64,000 nucleotides of DNA, from NCBI GenBank assembly GCA_039654915.1, contig CM077597.1, forward strand, positions 75,952,001-76,016,000. The letters are read 5' to 3'. The stretch comes from Aquilaria yunnanensis (taxonomy: Eukaryota; Streptophyta; Magnoliopsida; Malvales; Thymelaeaceae). The position numbers and the translations under genes were made by a program. Shown here in pieces: positions 24,593 through 38,057 of this stretch (positions within the stretch are counted from its first letter, which is position 1; every line of letters starts with the position of its first letter). The notes under the pieces were generated by a model, which ran no database searches, had not been told where the DNA came from, and saw only the letters and a program-made list of their open reading frames with translations.

Positions 24593-25769
24593 AAGGACGA
24601 CTGAAGGTAGAAGCATAAGAACAGGAAGGAAGCAGCGTGCGAGAAAGAATGAGCGAAAGAAAAAGAAGGTCCAACAAAAAAACTTGCACAAATTAAGAGA
24701 AAAACAAATGGTAACTAGCAGAAAGAAAACAAGAAGCAGAAAGCTTGGGCCACAAGCAGAATGTTTTCTGACCAAATCAGAAGAAATATTGAGTTAGCCA
24801 CGTGATCCTTCAGTACTGTAAATCCTATTGTATATATTAAAAAACAATTTTCAAAATACAATCCAATAGGCTTGAAGCATTTTACAGATAAATGTATAGA
24901 TATTTTTTCTCTGCACATTGCAGGGTGGTTCTTGTAGGTTTGATGATAAATATTCAAAATCCCATTCCTTTCTTTCTTTCTTCATTATATTTTTTGTTCA
25001 CCTGTACCTTAAAACACTTATCTGTGATTTTCAAATTTCCAAACAATCTCATATCAGATGATTTACAAATTCGGTTCATTGGTCGTGACTTGTGATCTTG
25101 AAGAAACATTTTGCATTGAAAAGAATGTAAAAAAATAATAATAATAAACTTTTATTGTGGAACAAAATTACGGTTTTCCAGAAAAGGTGGAGGCTTTTCC
25201 TCTGTGTTTGAAAGATTGATCCTTCATACTGAAAGCAACTCAGAAATTTGAAGTCTTGAGATTTTGCTACGATCTGACTTAAAGAGTGTACATTCATTTT
25301 TATATTGCAAATGCTCATACAGAGGTTGGCTTGTTTTGAATCTTGATAAACCGGAAATGATACAAAGAACTAGCTCCAGTCGGCTAAGAAGACGGTTGGA
25401 CCAGGACGGTCTAGGAACAGTCTCGGGCTGCCTCAAGGGTTAGATTGACCCTAGCTTTCGGAAAATTAAGAAGAATAAGCTAAATAATGAGTATATTCAC
25501 ACATCATCATTTTTCTGTAAAAAATCTTAAATTTTGAGATTGTTATTTGAGGTTCAAAGTTATTGATATTTCTAGAAATTGAGTCAGCTTTTTGTCTAAT
25601 ACTAGCTAGTCACATATCATGAATATTTCCGAATCATCTATAGTAGTGTATCGACCATGCAAGGCTGTATCTACAAGCAAATATGAGGAAAGGAACATGA
25701 CAATAAGTTGAAGTATTAAGTATAGGTGAAGAAGTTAAGAGGATGGAAGGCAGCTTCTATATTTTGTTA
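24593..25769. other. Convergent intergenic region (RopGEF / IST1-like)
   Basis: Holds the 3' UTRs of both flanking genes. An A/G-rich stretch lies just after the RopGEF stop (24593-24740). No further gene seen. Confidence 0.5.
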
Positions 25770-28421
25770 TCAACCTCGGAGAGCAGCAACCTGGGCAGCA
25801 AGATCATCATAATCTGGCAGTCTAGGATGCACATGCTTGGCCAACATCTCAGGCTGCAACGAAGCAGCTCGAACATGTCCCCTTGCATTCTCAGCTGGAC
25901 TTGTTTGCTCTGTTGGAAATGATTGTGTTCTTTCTGGGCGTGCAGATGACTCGAATGTTGTATTCCGCCTATGCAAAACCACTGCCTTGTTGTCATCAAC
26001 CTCTTTCCTCCCACGAGGAAGTTTAAGATTTGCGTTGTATTGGTTCATTGGCTCATAATGAGATGATGGTTTTGAACTGTAATGCATCAGAAGATCATCC
26101 ATCATTTCCTCTTCTTTCACTCTCTGATCTCTTCTTTCCTGATTCAGAGTCTTCAAACCTTCTGTAGATTCAACAGTGCTTGAATTTTCCCATTCTATGT
26201 TCAGTTTTGAGTTTCTTCTCCTGACAGACCTAGGCTTTGGCCTTGTTTCAGCAACTGGGACATCCTCAGAAGAAGAGACTCTAGGTTTCGCAGGATCCAG
26301 ATTAGTGTTTCTCTCTTTCCCCGCATTTGCTTTAACATAAGGTGGAGGAACTAATCTATAGCCAAAGAGCTTCCTATCAAGAGCATCATCCTCGGAAATA
26401 CTTCCAGTTGAACTCGAACAAGTCAGTACTGAATCTTGATTTGCTTCATTCACTTCATTGTCGCTACTGCGACACCTCCTGTGTTTGTTCTCAGTGCCAT
26501 TACTTCTTCTATGGCTAGTGAGGTCCGTTTCCTTCTGAGACACATCACTCGCTTTGTTGTCCCTCTTCTGGAAAGCAGCTTTCTTGCTTTTAACCACTTT
26601 GATATTCTCATCATCAACATCCATACCAGGTTCTTGATGCTTGCCATCAACCTGCAAATAAAAAAAAAAAATGTCATTTGCAATGAGTAAACACTGAGAA
26701 GGAAACTAGAAATGTTACGAAAAGATAGGTGAAGATTCAGATAATAGCCAGACTGAAGCAAATTAAACTAAATTTGTGTACTTTTTCACATTTTTCATGA
26801 CATGTTTTATTTCCTTTCCAATGCCATAATCCATATAAAGATTTTATGCAGGAAAATCTTACTTGTTGAGGCACAGCTGAAGGCGGTTTAAACAATCTCT
26901 GCTCCAAAGCCTTTGAGTCCCATTCTATTCCAGATTCATGTGCAATGTCATGCATTAGTTGAAGCTTCGTTTCCTTTGCTGGACGCTCTCCCTTTAGTTT
27001 CTGAACAAGCTGTGTATAATCATGTAAGCTCTAGTGTGAGTCAAAATCTTACAACTCAACAATACTTGCAGTGTTTTTGAGAAAGAAGGATGGTCATATT
27101 TACCTCCTGACTTACGAAAGGTTCGAAGGATTTCCCATATTTCTCAGTAAACAAAGTTCTGAGATCACGCAGCTCGGGCAAATCAGAAATCCTGGCAGCT
27201 GAATATATCATAGATGCCACAGCCTCTCTGCATTCTTCAGGGCATTGTCTGCAGAAGAAGCTAATTCAGCATCCATAGAAATGCAAAATTCGAAGAAATC
27301 TTAAAAGGGCACTGGCAATATAAGTCACCATACATCTGTTTTTGCATGACAGACAGATTCTTTACGACATCAGAGCAGTACTGATCTATGAGTTCATAGC
27401 AAGCAGTTCTGTCTTGCTCGATCAACAATCCTTCGGCCTGCATCAATGTTGACGATAAGGTAAGATTAATTACTTCACTGTAGCGTTGGAACAATGACAT
27501 ATAAGGAATTTGTTAATACAATTTAATTAAGGTTCAATATTCAGGTCTCATAATATGCAAGCAAGCAGATTAAACAAAGGAATACAACTTGCATGTCTCA
27601 ATACCATTCACATAAGACTTGAAATTGTAGCTTAGCAAATAAGCAACCCAGTTTATTAGTTCTTGTATTTGATCAATCCAAGCAACAAAAGAAAATCATG
27701 AAACTAATCAAGGTTTCAGACATATGGTTAAGCAATCTGCAGATGAGACCTCAATAGATAAATTAAAAAAATTACAAAAAAAATTCAGGGGAAAGAGGCA
27801 GAGAACCTCCGTGATTGAAATTGGTCTCAGGAAAAGCAACGGCTCAGACTTCCATGATTTTATCAAAAGTTGCTTTTAGAAAAGGCAAGAAAAGGAACAA
27901 TCAGATAAAGCTAGAAACATTAAAAGAAAAAAAAAAAGGTTTCCTAGGGTCCATTTATGATTTTAATAAAGAAGAATCAAAACCGGGGGCAGGGGCAAAA
28001 ACCAAGAAAGAACAGGAGCACATTAACTTGGCAAATCCGAACATAGCTTAGAAATTCATCTTTCTCGTAAAATCAGTAGTAAAATATCTTCAAACGAAGC
28101 AAACTAAGAAGAAGAACAAAAGAAAAGGACCCAGAAAAATTTACCCTTCCGTAAGCATTATAATCCTGACCATTCCAAAGAAGCTCAGCTATGTCACTCT
28201 TCATGAACTTCTCCACCGCACGCCTCTTCTTCCTAATCGCGTCAATCCGTGTCTTCGTCAGCTTCACCGCCCCTTTGCTGAACCCAGAACCCAAACAACA
28301 AAAAACTTCATAAAAAAACCACCAAAAAAAAAAAAAAACCAAAACCCCAGAATCTTGGGCTTCCTATTCTGATTTCTCACCATTTTGCTACGAACTTAGG
28401 CTTCAACAATCCCTCAAACAT
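25770..28421 (-). CDS. IST1-like protein (ESCRT-III regulator)
   Basis: IST1-like proteins bind ESCRT-III subunits and VPS4/SKD1 and tune multivesicular body sorting. Six exons on minus: 28421-28381, 28277-28145, 27437-27334, 27248-27104, 27009-26863, 26651-25770, all GT-AG, giving 483 residues. The first exon codes only MFEGLLKPKFVAK plus two bases. The IST1 domain covers about residues 1-190: RIDAIRKKRRAVEKFMKSDI, ELLWNGQDYNAYGRAEGLLI, ACYELIDQYCSDVV, CPEECREAVASMIYSAARIS, LPELRDLRTLFTEKYG, then QLMHDIAHESGIEWDSKALE. The rest is a low-complexity, charged, serine-rich tail ending LPDYDDLAAQVAALRG, a short conserved-looking end seen in several plant IST1-like proteins. The 5' UTR and a GA-rich stretch (28655-28735) lie upstream. 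Confidence 0.92.
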
Positions 28422-31400
28422 CTTCAGCTGAAAATGGGTCTTTCGATTCTGTTCTAAAAAGCTCAAGTTCGAAGACTATATATAGGGAAATAACAGAGAG
28501 AGGTGATTTCCAACAAGGAATCGGAAGAAAAAGTGAACCAAGAAGCAAAGAAAAGAAGACTGGAAGAAAACGAGTAAATGGCTATTTACTCTTTCGAACA
28601 ATAGGAGCCGGAAACGAAAGGAATTTGAGGGGTCGGGGAAGTGGGAGAGGCCTTCCAATAAAGTATCTCTCTCCAGAAAACAACCAGCATGAAAGCTGGA
28701 ATCGTTTTAGAGAGAGAAACCAAGAGAGAGAGAGAGATGACACGTCAGCCTGCAGGTTTTCGCGCGTTTTTATTCATTTTTTCGCTGTTATGGTGTGGTG
28801 ATACTGAATTACGATAGTGCCCCTGAGTGTTCTGGATCTGGAGGCGGCAAGGGAAGGGTAGTTTTGGGAATTCAGGAAATGGGAATTGTTGAAACTTATC
28901 GAGAAAGGGAGAATGGTGCATGAACCACGGTAAACCAAAGGTTGCGAATTGGCAAGTATAGCATGGGGGCTTCCACATTTTCTGTTACAGTTGTTTCACT
29001 TTGTACTTTCTAAATCGTTTATATTTTTTGCAATAGACATTTCAGCCTCTCAATTCTTAATGGTAACTTCTGATATATTTTGCTTGTAACAAATTCTACG
29101 TAAAAATATATGTTTCTTTTTTGTCATCATTGTATAAATTTTTCTGCTGCTTTATTTGCTGTAAAATTTTTCTAAAATATATCTCCACTAGATTGAATTT
29201 GTTAATATAGGTGAAAACATTGATTTTTTAAATTGTTCATTAACAACAAAAAAAATATCATATGATTTAAATTTATTGAAGATAATTATCTAATATAGAG
29301 AAAATAATTTGAAAATTAAATCTTATATGCATCATAATCTTCTATAATGTTTCTAAGAAGTAATTAAATTTTAGAGGACATCATTTGAAAATTACTTTTC
29401 TAACCTTTACCACCATTCGAGGGTGATAGCAAGATCAAAAACAAACAAGCCGCACACAAATTTTTTTTTTTTTTTGTATTTAGAAACATGCTTACAAATA
29501 TACAAAGAAAGAGATATTGGACTATTAGTAGTTCAACTTTTTCAAGATCCAAGGAACAACAAAACAAATTTTATGTGATATATTTTTAGAATGGGGTGAG
29601 AATGTCAGGTTTGGACCTTGGACATTCTCATAATGTTTCCTAATGCTTCAGCCATTGACCAAAGCCGTGGGACATTGAATGCAATTTTAACATATGTAGT
29701 TTGTTTAATTTATTTTAGCTTCTGATCATGGTCGTTATCATTTTTGTGTTACTGATCCACCTTTGGCGTCCTGTGCAAGGCAAACATTAGATATTTACGG
29801 AATAAATTTAATTAGACACTCATGAAATAGTTTTCCTCTATTTTACATTAATTGATATATTTTTAATATTTTTGTGAAAATTAAGGTAATGTCTCATAAG
29901 CATATTATATAAAATTCTCCAATATTACCTTTATATAATAACATAATTACTCTTATCTGTGCACTTCTTTTTCAAGCTGCATCTATGTTAATAAGGGTAA
30001 AATTCGAAAATGATATGAAAAATATTATTTTGGGACAAAAATTTCTTTGAACAGTGCTATTAATGATTGGACGAATGAACTATATATTTAAACTACGATA
30101 AAGCACCAAAATAGATTCCCGTTTTAGTTTGATCTGATTCTCTTCTTTTCATTTGGTGTTGTAGGAATGAATAGTCTTTGTACGACTAGTTTTATGTTTT
30201 TATTATTCCTTAAAATCTTATTCCATTAATAGTTTGTAAGATACTGTTTGACATACTTTCAATTGGAATAAAAATATCTTTTGTCAAAAAAAATTATGAA
30301 ACAATAAGTATTTTAATCAGTATATATAAAAAAATGTACAGTAATACATTAATTTCAATTTAACCCTATTTATTAAGAGAAGTAGCCGAACATTGTGATC
30401 ATTTTCTCTAACTTTCTCGCCGAGAAAGGCAAAAGAAAAAATGGTGGCCGTCCGTCGTACCAGACCTGAATAAGACGAGAAACGTGCGTTGTCCTAGACG
30501 ACGGAATAGAATCAATCATCAATAATTTATATGTGTATTTAATAAAAAGCTTCTTCCTTTTCAAAAACCTAAGATATGCTCACGGCGTGGAGGCTGATGA
30601 GACGTTCTCAAAATGATTAATTTTTTTTTCCGTAAAAAAATGATTAAATTTAATTATATACTCTAGAACATTGTCTTGTTTATTCGGGAGAAGATTGACT
30701 GAATTATGGGTCCTTTTTGTTTTCTTTGTTGTTTTATTTTTTTTCCATATAAAAGTATTTTTTAAGTAAGAGCTAACATGTGGTACGGTAATTCGGTAAC
30801 AAGTGAAGAAAGTGGCCACAAGTCACCTTAAATATGTTAGCGTATCATCACTAAAAGCTGTTGCTAAGTACCCTGTTTTTAGTCTGAGGATTGAATAATG
30901 AGTTAGCATACCACAACAGAAATCAAAAGATTGATTAGAGTTTTGTACAGTACTTTTCTTGTTCAAGATTCTTTAGAATTTGCTTTATTTGTTTTTTCGA
31001 TAATATTATATGTACTAAAAATTTGCTACAATTTTCTATGACTAAATAATTTTTTACAGTAAATTTAATTTAACTAAACAAGTAGCAACAATTTTTATTA
31101 GATTCTATTTCATTATTTTTTTATATCAATTAGTGGTGTGTGAGTCTACTAATACATTCTACAACAAGCTGATGACTAGGTGGTAGTCAACTTTTGTGTC
31201 GTCCACTACACAAAATACAAAACAGCTGTGAATGTGTGGACAAACGCTGGCTGCTCTATTCTTCCCATCCTTTATTTTTAGAGGGAAAAAAAAAAAAGGA
31301 AAGTTGCTTGCTTTCCAAGCAATCGTCTACCTTACAATTTGGTGCACATTCCTTTCCCTTTGCCATGTGCCAACTCCATTTTCTTTGTAAAAGTGCTTCA

Positions 31401-33582
31401 ACTTTTGCAGCAAAATTAAAAATTTGTAGGGCTGGTCTAGAGTTATATGGGAAGAGTAGGGAGGGGAGTAACTAACCAATTGCCCTAGTTAGACTTGGAC
31501 CTCAAAGTTCTTCATATTCATTTTGGGGCAAAGAGAGAGAGATGGAGAGAATTCTACAAATATGTTAATGATAAACACCAAACTTGTCCAAAACAGCTAA
31601 TTAACACTAATGTTGATTATATAGCAAACACTTAAAAAAGGGAGATGAGAACACTAGACTGGAAAAAATCTTATTGTATTCTATTTTAGAAGTCATGGTA
31701 CATATCAAATTGGACAAAGTATAATAGCACCCGTAGCATTAACTCACACAAATTGATGCTCTAGCTAAAACTCGTCACCGTCAACTATGGGTAATCAGTC
31801 ATTATTTCCGTTTTAACCGAAACTAAATACACAAATTTGTTCATTTTTTGGTCTTACGTACTAGTAACTGAATAGACCAAATTGTAAGGAAAAATCAAAA
31901 TATCTGGAAAAAAAAATTTAGTATCTCGATTTCCAATTAGGATAATCAAAGTGTATTCATTACATATTCCAAACATAAAAAATGCATCACATATTCCAAT
32001 TGAAACACATATTTCAGTCACGTAGCAAACATTTATAGTCTATTTCAAATCCAAACATCGCTTGCATATGCATAGCAAATATCCATCACATACATAATTC
32101 ATTACAAATCTCAAACATAAATATTAGTAGAAAAAAATCGGTTTTTTCGCTAAACCAATTTTAGTTGAAGCAAACTAAAAATCAAACTTATGTCGATTTT
32201 CAATTGTAACTAAAAACCAAAGTCACACCTAAAAATGATAACCGAAAACTAAAATATTTTTTGTTATTTTGGTTATTTCATATAGAGCTGAGATTTTACT
32301 CAACCCTACTGGCAACCGTCAAACTTTCCAAAAAGTATTAAATCAGTCCATTAAGTAGCAAAGAGTGTAGAATGACATTGATGCCGTCCAACCCATTATT
32401 GACTAGGCTTGGTTATAGGTATGGACTTGGTTCCACTTATTTAAATTTTTGTGGACTATTTTTCACAAGCAGAAAAATATAGAAACTTAAGGCCTAAGTT
32501 AGAGCGAAATATTTTTCTCACCAACAATTTACATGCAGCTCAAAAATTTATATTTTTGCTTCTCTGGATCTTCTCAAGCCTCTTTTTGGGTTTTTCTTCT
32601 TGATTCCAGTCAGGAATTTCCATTGAAATTGGCAAGATCAAATTTGGAATGGAAATTGATTAGCTTGATGTTGTTATTGATTTCTTCCTAGGTTTTGAGG
32701 TTCTTTTTAACGGAAATGTTTTGCTCGATGCTTGTGTCTATAATCCCTTCCTGGTGTAACCCCCTCGATCCTAGGGTAATTGTCATCAACATAACCGTGA
32801 GTTTTGACCCATTTTTCCCACAAAATTTTTCATAAGCGTAATTGCACATTTTTCTTTTCCATCCACCAATGGTTGAACTCCTATGAGTTGGAAAGCTTGA
32901 GGGTTTCTTTTGGTGCCCGTGTTTTAGTTTGAGGACTAACTCAATTGAGCTGATAAAGTTCAAGGGCTGCTGTCATACTTTGACCTATCAATTTCTCTTA
33001 ATAGCCCCATATGTGAGGCCTATTTTTTTTGCATAAAATAAATGATTAATTACTATTTTCACCCCTAAATATAAATGATATTACACTTTTCCCATTTTGT
33101 TTCAGAAATATATGTTTTTCCCCTTACCTTATACTTTACTCTCTTAACAAAATTATATTACATTTATAGAAAGAAAAACATGCTAATTTAAAATATCTAT
33201 TAACTATAAAAAAAAATTAACATATAGATTAAATTTACTTAAAAATAATTATCATAAAACTTAAATTAAGATTTCAAAAATTACTGTAGAACAGCGTAAA
33301 AAAGGTATGAGCAAAGTGTATATTTATAAAATACAAGAGGATAAAGTATAGTTTCATCTAAATCTCAAGGGAAACAAATTGTAATTAACCCTATAATAAA
33401 AAAAAAAAATAGTAAACCAGTTTTGGATAACCCGGTCCACTTGAAGAAAATCAAGGCCCAAAGAATGGGAATAGAGATCCCTAGCTACGAGCCTACGACT
33501 ATGTATCTATGATAAAGGGCATTAATTTGCAAAAGCGCATGAATTAGAAGAACCCTATAGATTCTGTGATGGCCTAATTAAT
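28422..33582. other. 5-kb AT-rich intergenic region
   Basis: 28422-28740 should hold the promoter and 5' UTR of the IST1-like gene, including a (GA)n run at about 28717-28735 and a TGACACGTCA sequence at 28738 (ACGT core, bZIP-type). 32130-32310 carries AACCGAAAACTAAA-type sequence ending near TACTCAACCCTA, resembling one end of a plant hAT-type MITE. No protein-coding gene seen. Confidence 0.45.
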
Positions 33583-34371
33583 ATGGCCGAGTTGGGAGAC
33601 ATGGAAGACTTGCTGTGGGAAATCCTCTGTCGATTAGTATTACCACTCAAACTCTGGGTCGGTTCAAGTGCGTCATTAGATCTTGGTGCAATTTCATCAC
33701 TAGATATGATGCCTTCATCAACAAGCATCTCAAGTATTCAACCAACAAGGAAGAGATTCAACCTATAACCCTTGAAGCTGCTGTGGAGCAGCTCTCCTGG
33801 ATCGCGTGGCTTGACGAACTCCAAATGATATTTGTAACAAAATTAAGAATGTGAAATATATGTTATATATATGTACATTAATTAAGATTTTTTATATAAA
33901 TATTCCACTATATATATTAAAACAATAATTTTTAAGGTCTAAAGAAAATAAAAATAAAAATTTTCTTTCAAACAATAATAAATATTTATTATAAAATTAA
34001 TCAATTATACATACTTATAATATATTTTATCTAAAAATATAAAAAGTAAAAAAGTAAAAAAATTATATTTGGCTGGTACCGAAATAGTATGACAGGTACA
34101 TACTGAGACGGTTGGTACACTCGGTATTGATCGGTACAATCTGGTACAAAGGAGAGAACTTGTTCCGGCTGCTTCATACCGTTTCCGGCCTGGTACCGGC
34201 CAGTACAAATTTAAAAACCATGATTTGTGGACCTTGCAACAGCTTATACTGCGCACTTGGTTCTAACTGTGGACAGGGTACCAATCATAAAAAACATCTC
34301 TTGATTTTGTTCAACTTGTCCATGGGAGACTATAAGTTTGTTGGTATGGCAACCCAAGATGAAGGTTTTGA
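33583..34371 (+). pseudogene. F-box protein pseudogene, 5' part
   Basis: Starts MAELGDMEDLLWEILCRLVL, an F-box N-terminus. After a one-base-type frameshift near 33640-33655 the next frame reads TLGRFKCVIRSWCNFIT, the usual second half of the F-box, followed by DAFINKHLKYSTNKEEIQ. The frame ends at 33854. About 360 bp of AT-rich sequence with repeated GGTAC motifs (34070-34210) then intervenes, looking like an insertion. F-box-associated sequence resumes at about 34220: GPCNSLYCALG, HKKHLLILFNLSMGDYKF, ATQDEGFD. A LINE interrupts it there; the continuation lies at 50849. In life such proteins are SCF ubiquitin ligase substrate receptors; this copy cannot make a full product. Confidence 0.78.
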
Positions 34372-35123
34372 CCTCCCTGAGAGGTGAATCCGCTTGTATA
34401 CACGTGCCCCCAATATCTTCTCCATCTACCCCTTTCCGGTCAATCGCTGCGCTGCCGGCTGCTCTGATCTACTGTCGACGAGTCTCCCTAGGCTTGCTGC
34501 TGGCAGAGTGAGTCTTGCTATTTCCGGCGATTTTTATAAGTCAAGTTTCCTTGGGTTTACTGTAGTTCATCCTTTCCTCTTTGTTGCGGAATTTGGATTC
34601 CATTCTTTTGGCGTTGTTGCAATAATTGTTGGCCCTGATTACACACTGGTCGTCCACCAATGGAGAGCCGATTGCCAACATTGCAGCGACTTTTAATGTT
34701 ATGGTTTTTGAATCAAAGTGACTACAGTTCCGTCGACGCTTTCAGTTTCAGACAAACTCTAGTTTCGTTCCTCTTCCACACTCCTACTCAATAGATTTCT
34801 TGATTTAAATAGTCTTTTGAAATTGTTGCTGATTGTTACCAACCACGCACTATCTATTCATCGGGTAATTTGGAGACTATTGTTATTGCCACTGTCTTAT
34901 TTATTTATTTTGGTACTTGATGCGTGATTGTGGGAGTTATGCGTGCCTATTAGAAGCTTGATCAATCTCAGTATCTCTATATCTGTTCGTGCAGCTAAAG
35001 GTTCTTATCCTGGTTCCTAGTATTTGCTTCCTATTTAAGTACTTCAATCATGGCATCAACAGCTTCTGGTTTTAGTTCCCAGAATTGGCATGGTCAGTTG
35101 GATATTTCTTTAGGTCCAAAGTT

Positions 35124-35138
35124 CACTACTAAAAAAAC
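35124..35138. repeat. CACTA left terminal inverted repeat
   Basis: CACTACTAAAAAAAC, identical in reverse complement to 45040-45054. Confidence 0.95.
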
Positions 35139-35765
35139 GGACTTTACCAACTGCCATTTACCAACGTGCAGCAGTTGGTAAACTGAATTTACCAACTGCT
35201 GCACGTTGGTAAATGACAGTTGGTATTCCATACGTTGGAAAATTCTTTACCAACGCGCAACTAATAACACGTTGGTAAATTCCAACGTGTACACGTTGGT
35301 AAAATACACGTTCGTAATTACCAACGGTCATTTAATGGACTCGATTTCCATCGCGTAGTTATAGTTACCAACTTCTGCGCGTTGGTAAGTTACCAACGCG
35401 CTGCGCGTTGGTAAGTTACCAACGTGCTGCGCGTTGGTAACTTACCAACGTGATGCGCGTTGGTAACTTACCAACTGTTACCAACGCGCAGCACGTTGGT
35501 AAGTTACCAACTGCTGCACGTTGGTAAGTTACCAACTGCTGCACGTTGGTAACTTACCAACTGCTGCACGTTAGTAACTTACCAACGCGCTGCACGTTGG
35601 TAATTCACCAACTGCTTCACGTTGGTAATTAGGTTACCAACTACTGCACGTTGGTAAATTACCAACTGTCAGCAGTTGGTAACTTGACAGTTGGTAATTA
35701 CCAACTGGCGGAAGTTGGTAACGGTGTTGTTATAAAGCCGTTGGTACTGACCCTTCGCGGAAGTT
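35139..35765. repeat. CACTA subterminal palindrome array, left (3') end
   Basis: More than a dozen copies of a roughly 25-bp palindrome such as TTACCAACTGCTGCACGTTGGTAA, with GCG, GTG or TGC variants in the middle, packed head to tail. In En/Spm such subterminal motifs are the binding sites of the TNPA-type protein. The array is longer than the one at the other end. Confidence 0.9.
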
Positions 35766-36120
35766 GGTTTGTTTCACATTTGCGCGTTCGTTATGTATAT
35801 TAAACGTTCCAGGTTTCGGTTGTTTCGTATTTTTCCCCGTTTCAATCCACATTCAAAAGTAAATTACCAATTCAAAAGTACGCCCGGCTTTACTCAGCAA
35901 TAAACATTACACAACTATGTCAACGTAATTGAAATATTAATATTCTCAACTACAGCATAATTAAAGCAATAACATATATGTTTGAAAGAAAGCATTCAAC
36001 ATTCAACGGCTTACACATTTCATAAATATCAAGTCAGTCTGATTTAGGTCTAAAAATAATAAAGTTGCCATGCTCTAATACAAGAACTGCAGAAATGCGC
36101 TAACCTGTTGATGAGGCCCA
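35766..36120. other. CACTA 3' non-coding spacer
   Basis: AT-rich, between the subterminal array and the end of the Transposase_24-like gene; presumed 3' UTR. Confidence 0.5.
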
Positions 36121-37887
36121 TCACGGAGTCCCGACTATTTCCTCATCCTCTGACTCCGAGTCATCCGGATAATGTGGAACTGGTTGTGCCGGCGGACATG
36201 GAAGGTTTAGCGAACGACAAATAATCTCCAACTGCGCCCGGTTTGCCTCCAATGCAGCTCTCTGAGCCTCCATCTCTGCTCTCTGTCTCCTCTGAATCCT
36301 CTCGAGCTTCCTCTCGTACTCCGCATCCCTTCGCGCATTCTCCTCCGCCATCATCTTCTGTACTTGCTCGTTGAATTGCGGTGTCTGTGTGATGTCGATA
36401 GGCGGGATGGAACCTGGCTGTCGGTGTCCCGGTATAGCACACTGCTCAGATCCTAATCCAAATACCCGGCCTCTCCTTCTACCGCCAGATGCGGTACTAA
36501 TGATTGCTAGTTCATCAATTGCCTTAATTCCATCCTCTTGCTGTGTTTGCTCCTCAATCTCTGCACTGATACGAGTTTACAGCAACGTCATAAAATACAT
36601 TTAGTCATGTCATAATTTGTAAAACATAGTAATTAAGTTAAGAATATTCTGCAACCAAACGACTTTTACTACTTACAGCAACTTCTTCATAGCGCTTACT
36701 AACATATCTCCCATTCTTCTTTTTATGTGTGGCTTGAAGGACTTTAAACAAGCCAGGGTCCTTCTTCTCAGGATCTCTCTCTCTCTATTTGAATGAAAAC
36801 CAACATTAATATTTTACAATATTTCATTAGTATCTGAACTGTTATTTGAAAGAACATTCAAGCATACATACCATTTGCTCTCGATGTGCAGACATCGAGA
36901 TAGATCCCCCAGCATATGTCGCGCTGCAAGAGCCTGACTGTGAATCCTCGTCAGTCATTGTTGCTCGCATTGCCTTGAACTTCGCGGACTTCTGAATGAA
37001 CTCAGGACTCGCCCAATATGCCTCCATCTCCCCATATGCAGAATCTGACATAAAATTTGCCTTTGCTCGACGTTTAACCGGATCCTTCACACGCCGAATT
37101 TCTGACATCATGCTTCTGTAATGTTGTGCTCCCAATACATTCCAAACCCGATACACCTCATTATGGTGTATGGGATCCCATTCACAGCTCCTCTGTACAG
37201 GTTAATATGTTTAAACTATTAGAATGGGGAAATAGCATTCTATATCTTATACCATTATTACATCATTATCATAGTCATATTATTGTCATACCTAAAAAAC
37301 ACGCCACCATTGCTGCAGGTCTGATGGAGAGACAGATGACCAATCAGCATATGGCTTGAAATGTGTGGTGAAACATGGTGTCACTAACCGTGTCGCCGCA
37401 GCTGGAATGAATCTGTGACGTTTAAATTATCGGACTTAAGTTTCAAAGAATGATTCCATGTAAAATATTTATTTTACTAATATTAATACTTGTGTCTGGT
37501 ATTTATCACTTACGTGTTACCATGTGGGGATATCCTCATCCGCGGTCGACCTACTGTCTGTGACATCGATGATGGGATGTCATCAATATGTATATCATCA
37601 TCTGAGGGATGGTTCGGCACTATGGGGTGCCTCATGTGCCGCGCACCAGATCCATGTCCAGATGGCGTGCCTCTACCGCCGTCTTCTCGGTGCTCATGTG
37701 AGGGGACCTGCGTGGGTGGCACTGTTGTCCCCTGCGTCTCCACACCGACATCCTCGTGTGCCCGGGATGAAGAACCCATCCTATGTCGTTCATTAAGTAT
37801 TGGTTCCATTACCTCCTTAAACTGCGCAAATGGTCCTTTCCCAGGTCGGCGTTTATACGTGTTATCCCCTTTACGAGGCATCTGCAT
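36121..37887 (-). pseudogene. Transposase_24 (Ptta/En/Spm-type) transposon protein with a premature stop
   Basis: Second gene of the CACTA element, likely its DNA-binding accessory protein. Exons on minus begin at 37887 (MQMPRKGDNTYKRRPGKGPF). They continue through FIPAATRL...DLQQWWRVF, then RSCEWDPIHHNEVYRVWNVL and MSEIRRVKDPVKRRAKANF, then PGLFKVLQATHKKKNG. The last exon has a coiled-coil-like segment (ENARRDAEYERKLERIQRRQ) and ends SEDEEIVGTP. The W-W...V..W...G...Y..MM pattern and the basic KRRAKANF block match the family core. The codon before the intron at 37291 is TAG (37294-37292) in the frame kept by the preceding exon, so the protein would stop after WWRVF unless the exon end is spliced differently. 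Remaining borders are approximate. Confidence 0.78.
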
Positions 37888-38057
37888 TTATTTAGTTTTT
37901 AAGTTGGTGAATTAAACATAACATACATCTACTGACATATATTGTGCAGTATTAGGGGTACATAAACGTACTCAAATATTTCCATCACATAAATATTTCC
38001 ATCACATACATAAAAATTACAGGTTACCATTATTCCTAATAGATGTTATCTAATCAT
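37888..38057. other. Spacer between the two CACTA genes
   Basis: 170 bp of AT-rich sequence between the TNP2-like stop codon and the start of the Transposase_24-like frame, same direction. In En/Spm both products come from one primary transcript by splicing; that could apply here. Confidence 0.4.

Noticed and set aside
31194..31475. 93-residue plus-strand frame
   Set aside because: No homology recognised, no splice or neighbour support, and a poly-A/lysine run in the middle.
35139..35765. Regular short palindromic repeats resembling a CRISPR array
   Set aside because: There are no unique spacers of constant length; the units lie inside the ends of a CACTA transposon in a plant genome.
37490..37915. 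141-residue plus-strand frame
   Set aside because: It is the antisense shadow of the first exon of the Transposase_24-like gene.
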